A DNA stretch of 64,000 nucleotides from Cohnella luojiensis (GTDB lineage Bacteria > Bacillota > Bacilli > Paenibacillales > Paenibacillaceae), in assembly GCF_004564235.1 (NCBI RefSeq), contig NZ_SOMN01000022.1, positions 17,045 to 81,044 on the forward strand. Reading direction: 5' to 3'. Made by a program: the position numbers and the translations under genes. Below the pieces are notes generated by a model. The model was not told where the DNA came from. It did not search any database and saw only the letters and a list, made by a program, of their open reading frames with translations. Each line of letters begins with the position of its first letter. The first letter of the stretch is position 1. This document shows, in pieces, positions 17,473 to 25,261 of this stretch.

Positions 17473-19782
17473 TCATAAATAAGGATTCTCGTGCTTCGCC
17501 TTCAGCATATTCCAGCGACGCTCGATCTCGTGCTCGAACTCTCTTAGCGTCTCGGCGTACTCCGGTTTGGACAAATGCTTCGTCTTGCCCATCATCTTCA
17601 GCCAATCTCCGACCGGGACCCTTTTCCCCTTCTCCTCGGGGTTATAGGTAATCGTCGTAACGCCTCTCTCTACTTCATAGAGCGGGAAGAAGCAGGTATT
17701 CACCGCGTAATCGATGATATCGGCGCCGTCTTTGTCCTCCGATAGCCAGTTCAGAGGACAAGTGATGAGGATCTTGCCATACACCATTCCCACGTTCTGG
17801 GCGTACCACTGGGCCTTGGCGCCTTTGCGCACCAAATCCTGAGGACTTGCTTCGCTGCCGGTGAATACGTAAGGTATGTTCGTAGCTGCCATGATCTGCG
17901 CGGTATCCTTGTGGTGAAAAACCTTGCCACCTTGATGCTTGCCTACGTTAGATGTCGAAGTCCGATGACCCATCGGGGTTGAGTAAGAGAGCTGCGCTCC
18001 CGTATTCATGTACCCTTCGTTATCGTATTCGAGAATAATCATCCGATGGTTACGTAAAGCGGCTCCGATGGCAGGCCCCATTCCGATGTCCATTCCTCCG
18101 TCGCCCGTAATCATGACGAACGTGAAATCGTCCTTCAAGCCGTATTCGTCCAGTTCTCCCCGGCGCTTGCGCTCGTGGAACATCTCGACGACGCCCGACA
18201 TCGTTGCGGCGCCATTCTGGAAAAGATTATGGATGTAAGTCGCCTTATGAGCGGAATACGGATATCCGGTCGTGACGACCATCGCGCACCCCGTGTGGAA
18301 CAAAGCAACGATATCGCCTTCGATCCCCTTGAAGAATAGCTCCAAACCGGAGAAAATCCCGCATCCGGGACAGGCTCCATGTCCAGGAGCAATCCGTTTG
18401 GGCTTCTTCGTCAAGGAACGAAGCGGCGGAACGCGCACGTTGATCTTGCCCGTAGCTTCATCTGGAGTAACGGTAATGAGACCGGTTTTCAAATCCTCGT
18501 ATTTCATCGGCTCGAGCACTCTCTTAGGCGCTTTGGACGGATCGCCGGCCGTAATCCCGTGATAGTCGAATGGCTTCTCTACGAAGCCCTTGTTCATCGC
18601 GTCGATCGCGAACTCGAACATTTTCAATCCGTCCTCGGCGTAGAAGTCTTTGCCTCCTAAGCCATAGATCCGGCTGACGACCAACGTCGTGGAATTGCCG
18701 TATTGCTGCAAAGCCGCGCGAACCTCCATGACCATGTTGCCGCCGTGGCCGCCATAGGAGTCGGAGCGGTCTCCGACCGTCACCGCTTTGACGTTCTTAA
18801 GCGCTTCGGTGATCGCTTTGGCCGGAAAGGGACGGATTATGTTCGGAGAAATCGCTCCTGCTTTGATCCCTTGGGAGCGAAGTTGATCGACAACGTCCTT
18901 GATGATCTCCGCCGATGAATTGAGCAGGAAAACGGCGACGTCGGCATCCTCCATCCGATAGAGCTCGAGAATTGGATATTCTCTTCCGGTTAGCTCCGCG
19001 TACTCCTTCTGAATCCGGTCGAACACGGCTTCCGCGCGATACATAGCCAAGCTCTGCTGGTAGCAGTTGTTAATATAATCGGGTTCGTTCATATAAGGTC
19101 CGACGGTAATCGGGTTGTTGCGGTCTAACACATGCTTGAACCCTTCCGGCGGACGTTCGCCGACGAACTTCTGAACGTCTTCCTTATGCGTGAAGGTCAT
19201 GACCCGGCGCTTCTGATGGCTTGTAAAATAACCGTCCGAAGCAACGAGCACCGGCAATCGGACTTCCGGGTCTTCCGCAAGCTTCAGAGCGATAATATTC
19301 ATATCGTATACGGCTTGGGGATCGCGGCAAAGCACGATCGGCCAGCCCGTATTCAATGCGAAGTACAAATCCGAGTGATCCCCGTGAATGTCGAGAGGGC
19401 CCGATACGGAGCGGCACACGAGATTCATGACCATCGGGAAACGAGTTCCCGACTGGACGGGCATCTGCTCCAACATGTACAAGTAACCGTTTGCAGAAGT
19501 CGCATTAAATACGCGACCGCCTGCCGTCGATGCCCCGTAACAGACTCCCGCCGAGCCATGTTCTCCATCTGCCGGAATCAATACGATATCGTGCTGTCCG
19601 TTCGCTTTCATCAAATCGAGAAACTGCGCCACTTCCGTCGATGGCGAAATCGGGAAATACCCCATTACGTGATAGTTGATCTGGTGTGCGGCGTATGCTG
19701 CCATCTCGTTGCCTGATTCATAGACGATTCGTTGCTCTACGGTACCTTGCCGGCCCATTTCCTTGCGAATGTCAACGGACAT
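17473..19782 (-). CDS. 2-oxoacid:ferredoxin oxidoreductase, fused alpha-beta subunits
   Basis: 769 residues from ATG 19782 (AGGTGGAG six bases upstream; a GTG four codons earlier is less likely). The N-terminal half is the alpha subunit (GYFPISPSTEVAQFL, about 35-50, then the TPP-activating and transketolase-C-like domains). The C-terminal half is the beta subunit with CPGCG near 470, a further HTGCAM, and the TPP motif GDGGMDIGMG near 557. It would oxidatively decarboxylate pyruvate or another 2-oxoacid to acyl-CoA and reduce ferredoxin. The gamma and delta parts are in the gene just upstream. Alpha-beta fusion differs from the four-gene archaeal form. Confidence 0.88.
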   Translation of the reverse strand: MSVDIRKEMGRQGTVEQRIVYESGNEMAAYAAHQINYHVMGYFPISPSTEVAQFLDLMKANGQHDIVLIPADGEHGSAGVCYGASTAGGRVFNATSANGYLYMLEQMPVQSGTRFPMVMNLVCRSVSGPLDIHGDHSDLYFALNTGWPIVLCRDPQAVYDMNIIALKLAEDPEVRLPVLVASDGYFTSHQKRRVMTFTHKEDVQKFVGERPPEGFKHVLDRNNPITVGPYMNEPDYINNCYQQSLAMYRAEAVFDRIQKEYAELTGREYPILELYRMEDADVAVFLLNSSAEIIKDVVDQLRSQGIKAGAISPNIIRPFPAKAITEALKNVKAVTVGDRSDSYGGHGGNMVMEVRAALQQYGNSTTLVVSRIYGLGGKDFYAEDGLKMFEFAIDAMNKGFVEKPFDYHGITAGDPSKAPKRVLEPMKYEDLKTGLITVTPDEATGKINVRVPPLRSLTKKPKRIAPGHGACPGCGIFSGLELFFKGIEGDIVALFHTGCAMVVTTGYPYSAHKATYIHNLFQNGAATMSGVVEMFHERKRRGELDEYGLKDDFTFVMITGDGGMDIGMGPAIGAALRNHRMIILEYDNEGYMNTGAQLSYSTPMGHRTSTSNVGKHQGGKVFHHKDTAQIMAATNIPYVFTGSEASPQDLVRKGAKAQWYAQNVGMVYGKILITCPLNWLSEDKDGADIIDYAVNTCFFPLYEVERGVTTITYNPEEKGKRVPVGDWLKMMGKTKHLSKPEYAETLREFEHEIERRWNMLKAKHENPYL

Positions 19783-19837
19783 GTCAGACTCCACCTTTCC
19801 TATCGGTTTCTCGTTGAACGTGCGCTAGACGTTCTCT

Positions 19838-20845
19838 CTATCCAATCGCCAGCTGAAATTTATGCGGTATGCGATGTCCATCGGCATATCCGTCGACCTC
19901 AAGCTCCGAGGAGAGCGCATCGGTCGGACAAGCTTGGACGCATTTGAGACAGCCTTTGCAGTATTGATAATCGATGCCTTGCAGGAACATTTGCGGTCGA
20001 CCCTTCTTATCCGCCTGTTCCTCCCATACGAAGCAGAAATCGGGGCACACATTGTCGCACGCGGCGCAGTGAATGCATTTGTCGTCGGCGAAATGCGGCA
20101 TCATGCCTGCGCGGGAGATGCTTAAATCCTTCAGAATGCTATTCCCCGGATTGATGACCAGACCGCCGATCGGCTGAGTTTCATACCCGAGCACCGGCGT
20201 ATCCATGCGAACGAAATCCGGCATAACGTCTCCCTCAGCGAGCGAATACGTCTGAAACTTCACTTCGTCGAAGCCGCGCTGGAACGTGTTTAATGCCGGC
20301 TGGACTGCCGCAGGGTATTTTTTCTCCAGCGATTTGCGAATGACGCCTTTCATGAACTCCGCGTCCAAGAATCCGCATAAACGGAATAGCCCGCCCAACA
20401 TGGCCATATTTACGCGATTGTTCTCATCTATGGAGATCCCTGTCGCATCTACTACGGCAATGATGCCGCCTTTTAGCTTAAGCTGGTCTTTGAGTTGTTC
20501 AGGCGTTTTCTTGGAGTTGACCAGCACGATGCTGTCTTCATACATCCCGGAAATGACGTTGATCGTCTTCGACAGGTTTTCATGGAAAATGCCGATCACG
20601 TGCGGTCTTTCCACTGGCGACGTATCCCGGATCCGCGTATCGATATCGCAGAAGCGAATGTGCGCCTTCACCGGCGATCCCTTCTTCTCCGAACCGTACG
20701 AGCTGAAGCTTACGCCGTTAAGCCCGACGCCCATAACTCCTGCTTCCGCCAACATTTTACCTGCCAGATTGGCGCCTAACCCTCCGATGGACTCCAGACG
20801 AATTTCAAAAAATCCGAGCTCGTTAACCTTAGGCAGCATAACCAT
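19838..20845 (-). CDS. 2-oxoacid:ferredoxin oxidoreductase, fused gamma-delta subunits
   Basis: About 335 residues. The gamma domain (about 10-190; RLESIGGLGANLAGKMLAEAG) binds CoA in this family. A C-terminal ferredoxin domain has two 4Fe-4S motifs, CIHCAACDNVCP and CKGCLKCVQACP. With the downstream alpha-beta gene it makes a two-polypeptide oxidoreductase. Start uncertain: ATG 20845 has AAAGGGG at long spacing, ATG 20872 has no SD. The gap to the next gene is 55 bp. Confidence 0.85.
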   Translation of the reverse strand: MVMLPKVNELGFFEIRLESIGGLGANLAGKMLAEAGVMGVGLNGVSFSSYGSEKKGSPVKAHIRFCDIDTRIRDTSPVERPHVIGIFHENLSKTINVISGMYEDSIVLVNSKKTPEQLKDQLKLKGGIIAVVDATGISIDENNRVNMAMLGGLFRLCGFLDAEFMKGVIRKSLEKKYPAAVQPALNTFQRGFDEVKFQTYSLAEGDVMPDFVRMDTPVLGYETQPIGGLVINPGNSILKDLSISRAGMMPHFADDKCIHCAACDNVCPDFCFVWEEQADKKGRPQMFLQGIDYQYCKGCLKCVQACPTDALSSELEVDGYADGHRIPHKFQLAIG

Positions 20846-20982
20846 GTCGTTCTGCAATCCCCTTTCGCGCATAATTGGAGGATAATTCAGAAAATTGGCA
20901 ATATACAAACATTAATTATTTCGCGATAAAAGGATGAAATCCTGCCTGCGTTGTTAATAATCGGCAAGAGTTGCCGTTATTT

Positions 20983-21906
20983 TCAAGCCGACAAGCTCAA
21001 CTGCAGCCTCTGCAACTCCTTCCATCCGATTAAACGAATCTTTTCCTCGGCTAGAATCGCCCTTATTTGTTCATCTTGCCAGAATGCGACTTCCATGCCC
21101 CTCTTATCGGGATGGCCGTGGAACGATCGAAGCTCATCCGTCGACCGGGAAGGATGGGAAATCCACTCCGTCACGCCAGGCAACAAATTCCGAATCAAAC
21201 TCACGCCTTCCGCCTTCACCGATTCGTACGTCTCTCCCGATTTCAGCCTATATTCAGGTCCTAGCACGTAATCGGGAAGCACGATGCCGCGATCGTCAGC
21301 CTGGCGAACCCTAATCTTGGCGCGTTCGTTCAGCTCCGATGGAACAATCCTGCCTCCAACCGGCATTAATCGACGCGGCAACCGAAAAGGGAGTCCGTAC
21401 CGCGCGCAGATGTCAAAAACGATCGGAAGAAAATCCTTGCCCGAATGGAACCCGTACAAGCTCCCCATATGGTTGTCGGCGTGAGAGAGAGAAAGTCCGG
21501 ACTGAATCGCGGCTTCCGTCTGGGCGATCAGCTCGAATCGCACCTCTTCCGGATCCGCCCTCATCTCGAACTCTTCGATCGTCTCGGGAAACCAGCCGTC
21601 TCGATCGCTAAAGGACAATGTTGAATGGCTTCGACACAATGAACCCCATCTATATTTGGGCCACTCGCTCGTTAACGCCCAATGAACGCCGACATCCGCA
21701 TCTGGGTTCGTTTCTTTGATGAGCGTAACCGCATCGGCCGACCAGGAGCAGTTCATCATAATCGTGGTCGAGCAAATCGCCTTGTCCGATAGCAAATCGG
21801 AGATCGTCTCGTTCACGCTTCCGCATAACCCGAAATCATCCGCATTCACGATCAACAACCGTTCCTCTTTTCCGTAACCCAAACGCTGCGCCGTGTTCAA
21901 CTCCAT
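20983..21906 (-). CDS. ChbG/YdjC-family carbohydrate deacetylase
   Basis: About 307 residues. NADDFGLCGSVNETI near the start provides the Asp pair, and HADNHMGSLYGFH the metal His residues of YdjC proteins, which remove acetyl groups from chito-oligosaccharides or other N-acetyl sugars. The HWALTSEW stretch is also typical. An in-frame start at 22029 is rejected because it falls within the terminator of the upstream gene. ATG 21906 sits two bases from GGGAGG; TTG 21900 would have better spacing. Confidence 0.82.
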   Translation of the reverse strand: MELNTAQRLGYGKEERLLIVNADDFGLCGSVNETISDLLSDKAICSTTIMMNCSWSADAVTLIKETNPDADVGVHWALTSEWPKYRWGSLCRSHSTLSFSDRDGWFPETIEEFEMRADPEEVRFELIAQTEAAIQSGLSLSHADNHMGSLYGFHSGKDFLPIVFDICARYGLPFRLPRRLMPVGGRIVPSELNERAKIRVRQADDRGIVLPDYVLGPEYRLKSGETYESVKAEGVSLIRNLLPGVTEWISHPSRSTDELRSFHGHPDKRGMEVAFWQDEQIRAILAEEKIRLIGWKELQRLQLSLSA

Positions 21907-21991
21907 CGCCTCCCTTTTCCAATATATGAGCATTCGGAGATGATTTGCCCTTTGTTCACCTATTTGAAAGGAATGTTTCCTGCGTGAAGGC

Positions 21992-22025
21992 AAAAAAGCC
22001 CAGACGGATTTCCGCCTGAGCCCTC
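21992..22025 (-). terminator. Terminator after the MOSC gene
   Basis: GCTCAGGCGGA / TCCGTCTGGGC 11-bp stem (two wobbles), loop AA, followed on the minus strand by TTTTTT. Confidence 0.85.
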
Positions 22026-22034
22026 GCAAGATGT

Positions 22035-22697
22035 CTATAGCCTATCCAGCCGCTTCGTCAACGTGTTTACCCAACTCGCAGACAGCTCCTTCACCGCCAG
22101 AAGGCGGCGAATTCCTTCCGCGTCTTCTTTATCTTTATGCATGAGGCGGTTAGCTTCTTCGACCGTGATGCGGGCTGGGTGCGTCTGCATTAACCTCAAT
22201 TCGTCCCCATTCGCTGCCACGCCGTTCTCGAGCACTCGTAAATAGAAGCCGGTCGCGCCGCTTTCCGTGACGAGCAGCGGAAGTTCGTCCAATCCCCACC
22301 TCATGGCCAACTTCCAGCATGGCTGGCGAGGCTGGCTGACCTGCACCGCCGCTGTACCGACTTGATAAACATCGCCGATATGAATGTCTCGTTCGCTCAT
22401 CCCTCTTACGGTAAAATTTTCTCCGAAGGTGCCATGAGGAAGCTTGCGGCCAAGTACATTTTCCCAATGGGGATAATGATCTGCGCTATATACGCAAACG
22501 GACTTATCCTTACCGCCATGATTTACCAGATCCGCTTGCTCGTCTCCTGCAAGGCCAAGCTCGGCAAGCGCAACCGCATGGGTGATCGCACTCTTAACTA
22601 TTCCCGATTTGGCTTCCTTACCCTTATATGTACTTGATTTAACATTGCCAATATTGATGGATAGCAAAGAATAAGCAGTATTCTCCTCCAAACTCAT
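22035..22697 (-). CDS. MOSC domain protein (YiiM-like)
   Basis: 220 residues. MOSC core: GLAGDEQADLVNHGGKDKSVCVYSADHYPHWE-type region near 50-80, FGENFTVRG near 92 and the QPRQPCWKL cysteine near 125, the conserved Cys that binds molybdenum cofactor sulfur in this superfamily. YiiM-type proteins detoxify N-hydroxylated bases with molybdenum cofactor. AAGGAGG almost touches the ATG; a TTG six bases on is the alternative start. Confidence 0.85.
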   Translation of the reverse strand: MSLEENTAYSLLSINIGNVKSSTYKGKEAKSGIVKSAITHAVALAELGLAGDEQADLVNHGGKDKSVCVYSADHYPHWENVLGRKLPHGTFGENFTVRGMSERDIHIGDVYQVGTAAVQVSQPRQPCWKLAMRWGLDELPLLVTESGATGFYLRVLENGVAANGDELRLMQTHPARITVEEANRLMHKDKEDAEGIRRLLAVKELSASWVNTLTKRLDRL

Positions 22698-22729
22698 TCC
22701 TCCTTCGAATCCATAATCCTAAATTCCGT

Positions 22730-22759
22730 GAATAAGCGTTCACCGTTAACGCCACGATA
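22730..22759 (+). promoter_or_regulatory. Candidate sigma-G promoter for the 45-codon gene
   Basis: GAATA (22730-22734), an 18-bp spacer, then CACGATA (22753-22759). The sigma-G consensus is GHATR-N18-CATNHTA, so one -10 base deviates. It ends 38 bp before the ATG. Confidence 0.4.
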
Positions 22760-22797
22760 AATCATGTACTCACACAGAGGATGAAAGGTGGAATCGT

Positions 22798-22935
22798 ATG
22801 CCTACTTCCAAACGCCGCAGGGAAAGCACATGGAAAAGCCGAAAGCAGAACCCTCAGCCTCATGGGAAAATCAGTTCATTGCACGAATTGGCGAACGAAG
22901 CTAGTCCGGAAGGAAAATCCGATCCATCAACGTAG
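22798..22935 (+). CDS. Small basic protein, probably spore-associated (DUF6254-like)
   Basis: A 45-residue ORF beginning MPTSKRRRESTWKSRK, with a QNPQPHGKI centre and an acidic tail, translated from AAAGGTGGA five bases before the ATG. Very small, basic and with a His-Gly-Lys core, it resembles short uncharacterised Bacillales proteins of the DUF6254 kind; this is by eye. A sigma-G-like promoter in front suggests forespore expression. A longer frame (22781-23011) over the same DNA is less convincing. An AAGCCTGA/TCAGGCTT hairpin at about 22955-23007 may end both this gene and the convergent ABC ATPase gene. Confidence 0.65.
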   Translation: MPTSKRRRESTWKSRKQNPQPHGKISSLHELANEASPEGKSDPST

Positions 22936-23007
22936 CCTTTACTTGCCATGGAAGCCTGATGACTTCAACGTCGCATTCCTATGCGGCTTGCTGCTTCAGG
23001 CTTTCCC

Positions 23008-23736
23008 TTAGGTTATGCGGAGTTTCTCGGAAGCGGTCAATCTTCTTCCTTTGATATTGATGACGATACGACCGTCCTGCATCCCCCAAATCTCATCGGC
23101 GAATTTCTCGGCTAGCTCGACTCGGTGCAAGGCAGCTACGATCGTCGTGCCCTTCTCGTGGCATAACTTCTTAAGCGTCCGCATCATCTCTTCCGCGGAA
23201 TGCGGATCTAGTCCCGATACCGGCTCATCCGCAAGCACCAGTCTCGCGCCATGTACCAATGAGCGTGCGATCGCAATCCGTTGGCGCTCGCCTCCGCTCA
23301 TCTTCTCGACCGGTTGCTGCGCCCTCTCCATCAAGCCTACATGCTCTAGCATGTCCATCGCGCCCATATGATCGTCGCTGCGGACCATACCCGTGATTCT
23401 CCGCCATAACGGCGTCTGTTCGGATGCGCCGATGAGAACATTCTTGAGCGCGGATTTTTTCTCATACAAGAGAGGTTTCTGTTCAAGGAAAGCAACCTCC
23501 CTGCGGAAACGCATTTTCGTTAGGAATCCCGCCTCCATCAGGTCCTTGCCATCCACCCTATATTCACCTGACGTCCACACTTCCTTTAATGCCAAAGCCT
23601 TAAGAAGAGCGGATTTACCGCTGCCGCTGGAGCCGACAACGGCAATGAAAGTACCGGGTTCCAAGCGGGTATTCACGTGATCCAATATCGTCTTGCCATC
23701 GGGAATTTTGCGCGTCAATCCGGAAATTACGATCAT
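23008..23736 (-). CDS. ABC transporter ATPase, PhnC-like, no permease nearby
   Basis: 242 residues with Walker A GSSGSGKS (35-42), Q-loop FLEQKP, signature MSGGERQR and Walker B LVLADEP, followed by the switch His in VAALHRVELA. The overall pattern is closest to phosphonate-type (PhnC) ATPases. No permease or binding protein gene accompanies it, so it either pairs with distant components or has a non-transport role. It is divergent from the SOS-type gene at 23873. Confidence 0.8.
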   Translation of the reverse strand: MIVISGLTRKIPDGKTILDHVNTRLEPGTFIAVVGSSGSGKSALLKALALKEVWTSGEYRVDGKDLMEAGFLTKMRFRREVAFLEQKPLLYEKKSALKNVLIGASEQTPLWRRITGMVRSDDHMGAMDMLEHVGLMERAQQPVEKMSGGERQRIAIARSLVHGARLVLADEPVSGLDPHSAEEMMRTLKKLCHEKGTTIVAALHRVELAEKFADEIWGMQDGRIVINIKGRRLTASEKLRIT

Positions 23737-23792
23737 AGCTGTCCTATCCCTTCAATCCAATATGATTCTAGTGTACGGCATTATGTAATCTC

Positions 23793-23843
23793 TTGCCATA
23801 CGAACAAACGTTTGCTATAATCTGTAATAAGAACACATGTTCT
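23793..23843 (+). promoter_or_regulatory. LexA-controlled promoter: -35, LexA box, -10 and a second box
   Basis: TTGCCA (23793-23798), 17-bp spacer, TATAAT (23816-23821). The spacer contains CGAACAAACGTTTG (23801-23814), 13 of 14 matches to the B. subtilis LexA box CGAACRNRYGTTYC. A second palindrome AGAACACATGTTCT (23830-23843, 12 of 14) covers the expected start of transcription. Same geometry as the promoter at 57774-57802. Confidence 0.75.
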
Positions 23844-23872
23844 ATATTATGTTTCTATAGGTGGGATAATGG

Positions 23873-24103
23873 ATGGTGCATTGTGAACATCTCCGTTACC
23901 TGGAACCTCCTAGAGGATCCAGGCCGTCTCGAGACTTGACTTTCAAATTTTACACCGACGGAAAACTCGTCATCATTGATAACGACACAGGGAATACAAT
24001 GAGCCCCCGCGAGTTAAGCGGGGGCAGCTACGACTTCTATGTCCGTCAACGCATTCGATTAATCAAACGAAACCTGGCCGAGAAGATCATGAAATATGCG
24101 TAA
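23873..24103 (+). CDS. Small protein of unknown function, predicted SOS-induced
   Basis: 76 residues, MVHCEHLRYLEPPRG at the start, a DLTFKFYTDGKLVIIDNDTG hairpin-like middle and a basic helical C-terminus (YDFYVRQRIRLIKRNLAEKI). No membrane segment, so unlike the YneA-type SOS division inhibitors. AGGTGGG is seven bases before the ATG; a competing ATG at 23869 opens only five codons. Two LexA-type boxes lie in the promoter. A perfect CCCCCGC/GCGGGGG inverted repeat (24004-24024) sits inside the coding region. I do not recognise a family. Confidence 0.7.
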   Translation: MVHCEHLRYLEPPRGSRPSRDLTFKFYTDGKLVIIDNDTGNTMSPRELSGGSYDFYVRQRIRLIKRNLAEKIMKYA

Positions 24104-24115
24104 TCGGCTCATACA

Positions 24116-24247
24116 TCAAGGTAAATTTTTATTGATCCCGTTTAAGCTCGGCGGAAATCGCTGCATCTTACCGATCTGAATTGCCTGCTCTTTGTCTTTA
24201 GCCTTCATGTTATTCCGTTGCTCGATTTGACTTTTGTTTTTAGACAT
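24116..24247 (-). CDS. 43-residue small protein
   Basis: ORF starting MSKNKSQIEQRNNMKAKDK and ending FPPSLNGINKNLP, basic and hydrophilic, with a strong GGGGGTGAT ribosome binding site six bases before the ATG. Convergent with the SOS-type gene (12 bp apart). Upstream of the RBS the transcript could fold CCCTTCA-ATGAC-TGAAGGG (24263-24281). Composition recalls small spore proteins, but I recognise no family. Confidence 0.5.
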   Translation of the reverse strand: MSKNKSQIEQRNNMKAKDKEQAIQIGKMQRFPPSLNGINKNLP

Positions 24248-24446
24248 TCGCAATCACCCCCTGCCCTTCAGTCATTGAAGGGTTTCTTTGTAGTTTTCCT
24301 CTTTCCACTCATTTACAAACCTCTTTTATCGGGCCATAATAAAAAAGAAGACGAAAATTAGACTAACCCGCCGACACATTTATGCTGATCACAGGATATT
24401 CTGATTGAGGTCGGACATTCGCATTAGAGTAAGGAGCAGCAACGGC

Positions 24447-25193
24447 ATGAGCCAAAAAATCATGTTTGACCTTGACGATACATTGGTCTATTGCAACAAA
24501 TATTTTCACTTTATCCTCGATCAATTCGCGGATGAAATGACATCATGGTATACTCCGGCGGGAATATCCCGTGAGAATATCATGGCGAAACAAACGGAAA
24601 TCGATATCGCGGGCGTTCAAATTCTCGGCTTTAAGAGCGAACACTTCCCGCAATCGTTTATAGATACCTATCGTTACTTCCAGAATCTTACCGGACGCGT
24701 TGCCTCCCCTTTGGAGGAAGAAAAGTTATGGAAGCTTGGAAATAGCGTCTACGAGCTTGACGTGGAGCCATATCCTTTAATGGAGGAGACGCTGGATTCT
24801 CTAGCAAGCGGCGGCCACGAGCTGCATCTCTACACGGGCGGCGACATGCTCATCCAGTATCGGAAAATCGAACAAATGAATCTTGAACGTTACTTCCAAA
24901 ATCGGATATACGTTAGACAGCATAAAAATAAGGACGCATTGGAGCAGATCTTAAGCGAGGGCCGGTTCGACAGAGCCAATACGTGGATGATCGGCAACTC
25001 GGTGAGGACCGATGTTCTCCCTGCTCTTCATTGCGGCATTCATGCCGTATATCTGAAGCAGAAAGCCGAATGGACCTATAATGTCATCCCCATCGACGCG
25101 AAGCCTAGCGGGGCACTCTTGACCTTAACGGCTCTTCCCCAAGTCCCACCCGCGATTAGCGACTACTTGATTCAAGTCGGAATGAAAGTGTAG
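24447..25193 (+). CDS. HAD-superfamily hydrolase
   Basis: 248 residues from ATG 24447 (AAGGAG ten bases upstream; a longer N-terminus from 24405 lacks an SD). Motif I DLDDTLVYCN is at 8-17, motif II in LHLYTGGD near 128, Lys in QHKNKDALEQ, and motif III MIGNSVRTDVLPALHCG near 187. A phosphatase of unknown substrate. Followed by a strong bidirectional terminator. Confidence 0.85.
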   Translation: MSQKIMFDLDDTLVYCNKYFHFILDQFADEMTSWYTPAGISRENIMAKQTEIDIAGVQILGFKSEHFPQSFIDTYRYFQNLTGRVASPLEEEKLWKLGNSVYELDVEPYPLMEETLDSLASGGHELHLYTGGDMLIQYRKIEQMNLERYFQNRIYVRQHKNKDALEQILSEGRFDRANTWMIGNSVRTDVLPALHCGIHAVYLKQKAEWTYNVIPIDAKPSGALLTLTALPQVPPAISDYLIQVGMKV

Positions 25194-25216
25194 GGATAAT
25201 TCCTCTAAAAAAGTTG

Positions 25217-25261
25217 AAAAAAGCCGGGTAATCTGCAGCGGTGCAGTTTACTCGGCTTTTT
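25217..25261. terminator. Bidirectional terminator between convergent genes
   Basis: AAAAAAGCCG...CGGCTTTTTT with inner CTGCA/TGCAG pairing. Serves the HAD gene (plus) and the murein-hydrolase-like gene (minus), overlapping the latter's last codons. Confidence 0.85.

Noticed and set aside
22781..23011. A 76-codon plus-strand frame
   Set aside because: Overlaps the better-supported 45-codon frame that has an ideal SD and basic small-protein composition.
24004..24024. Perfect CCCCCGC/GCGGGGG hairpin as terminator
   Set aside because: It lies within a coding region and has no T-tract on either strand.
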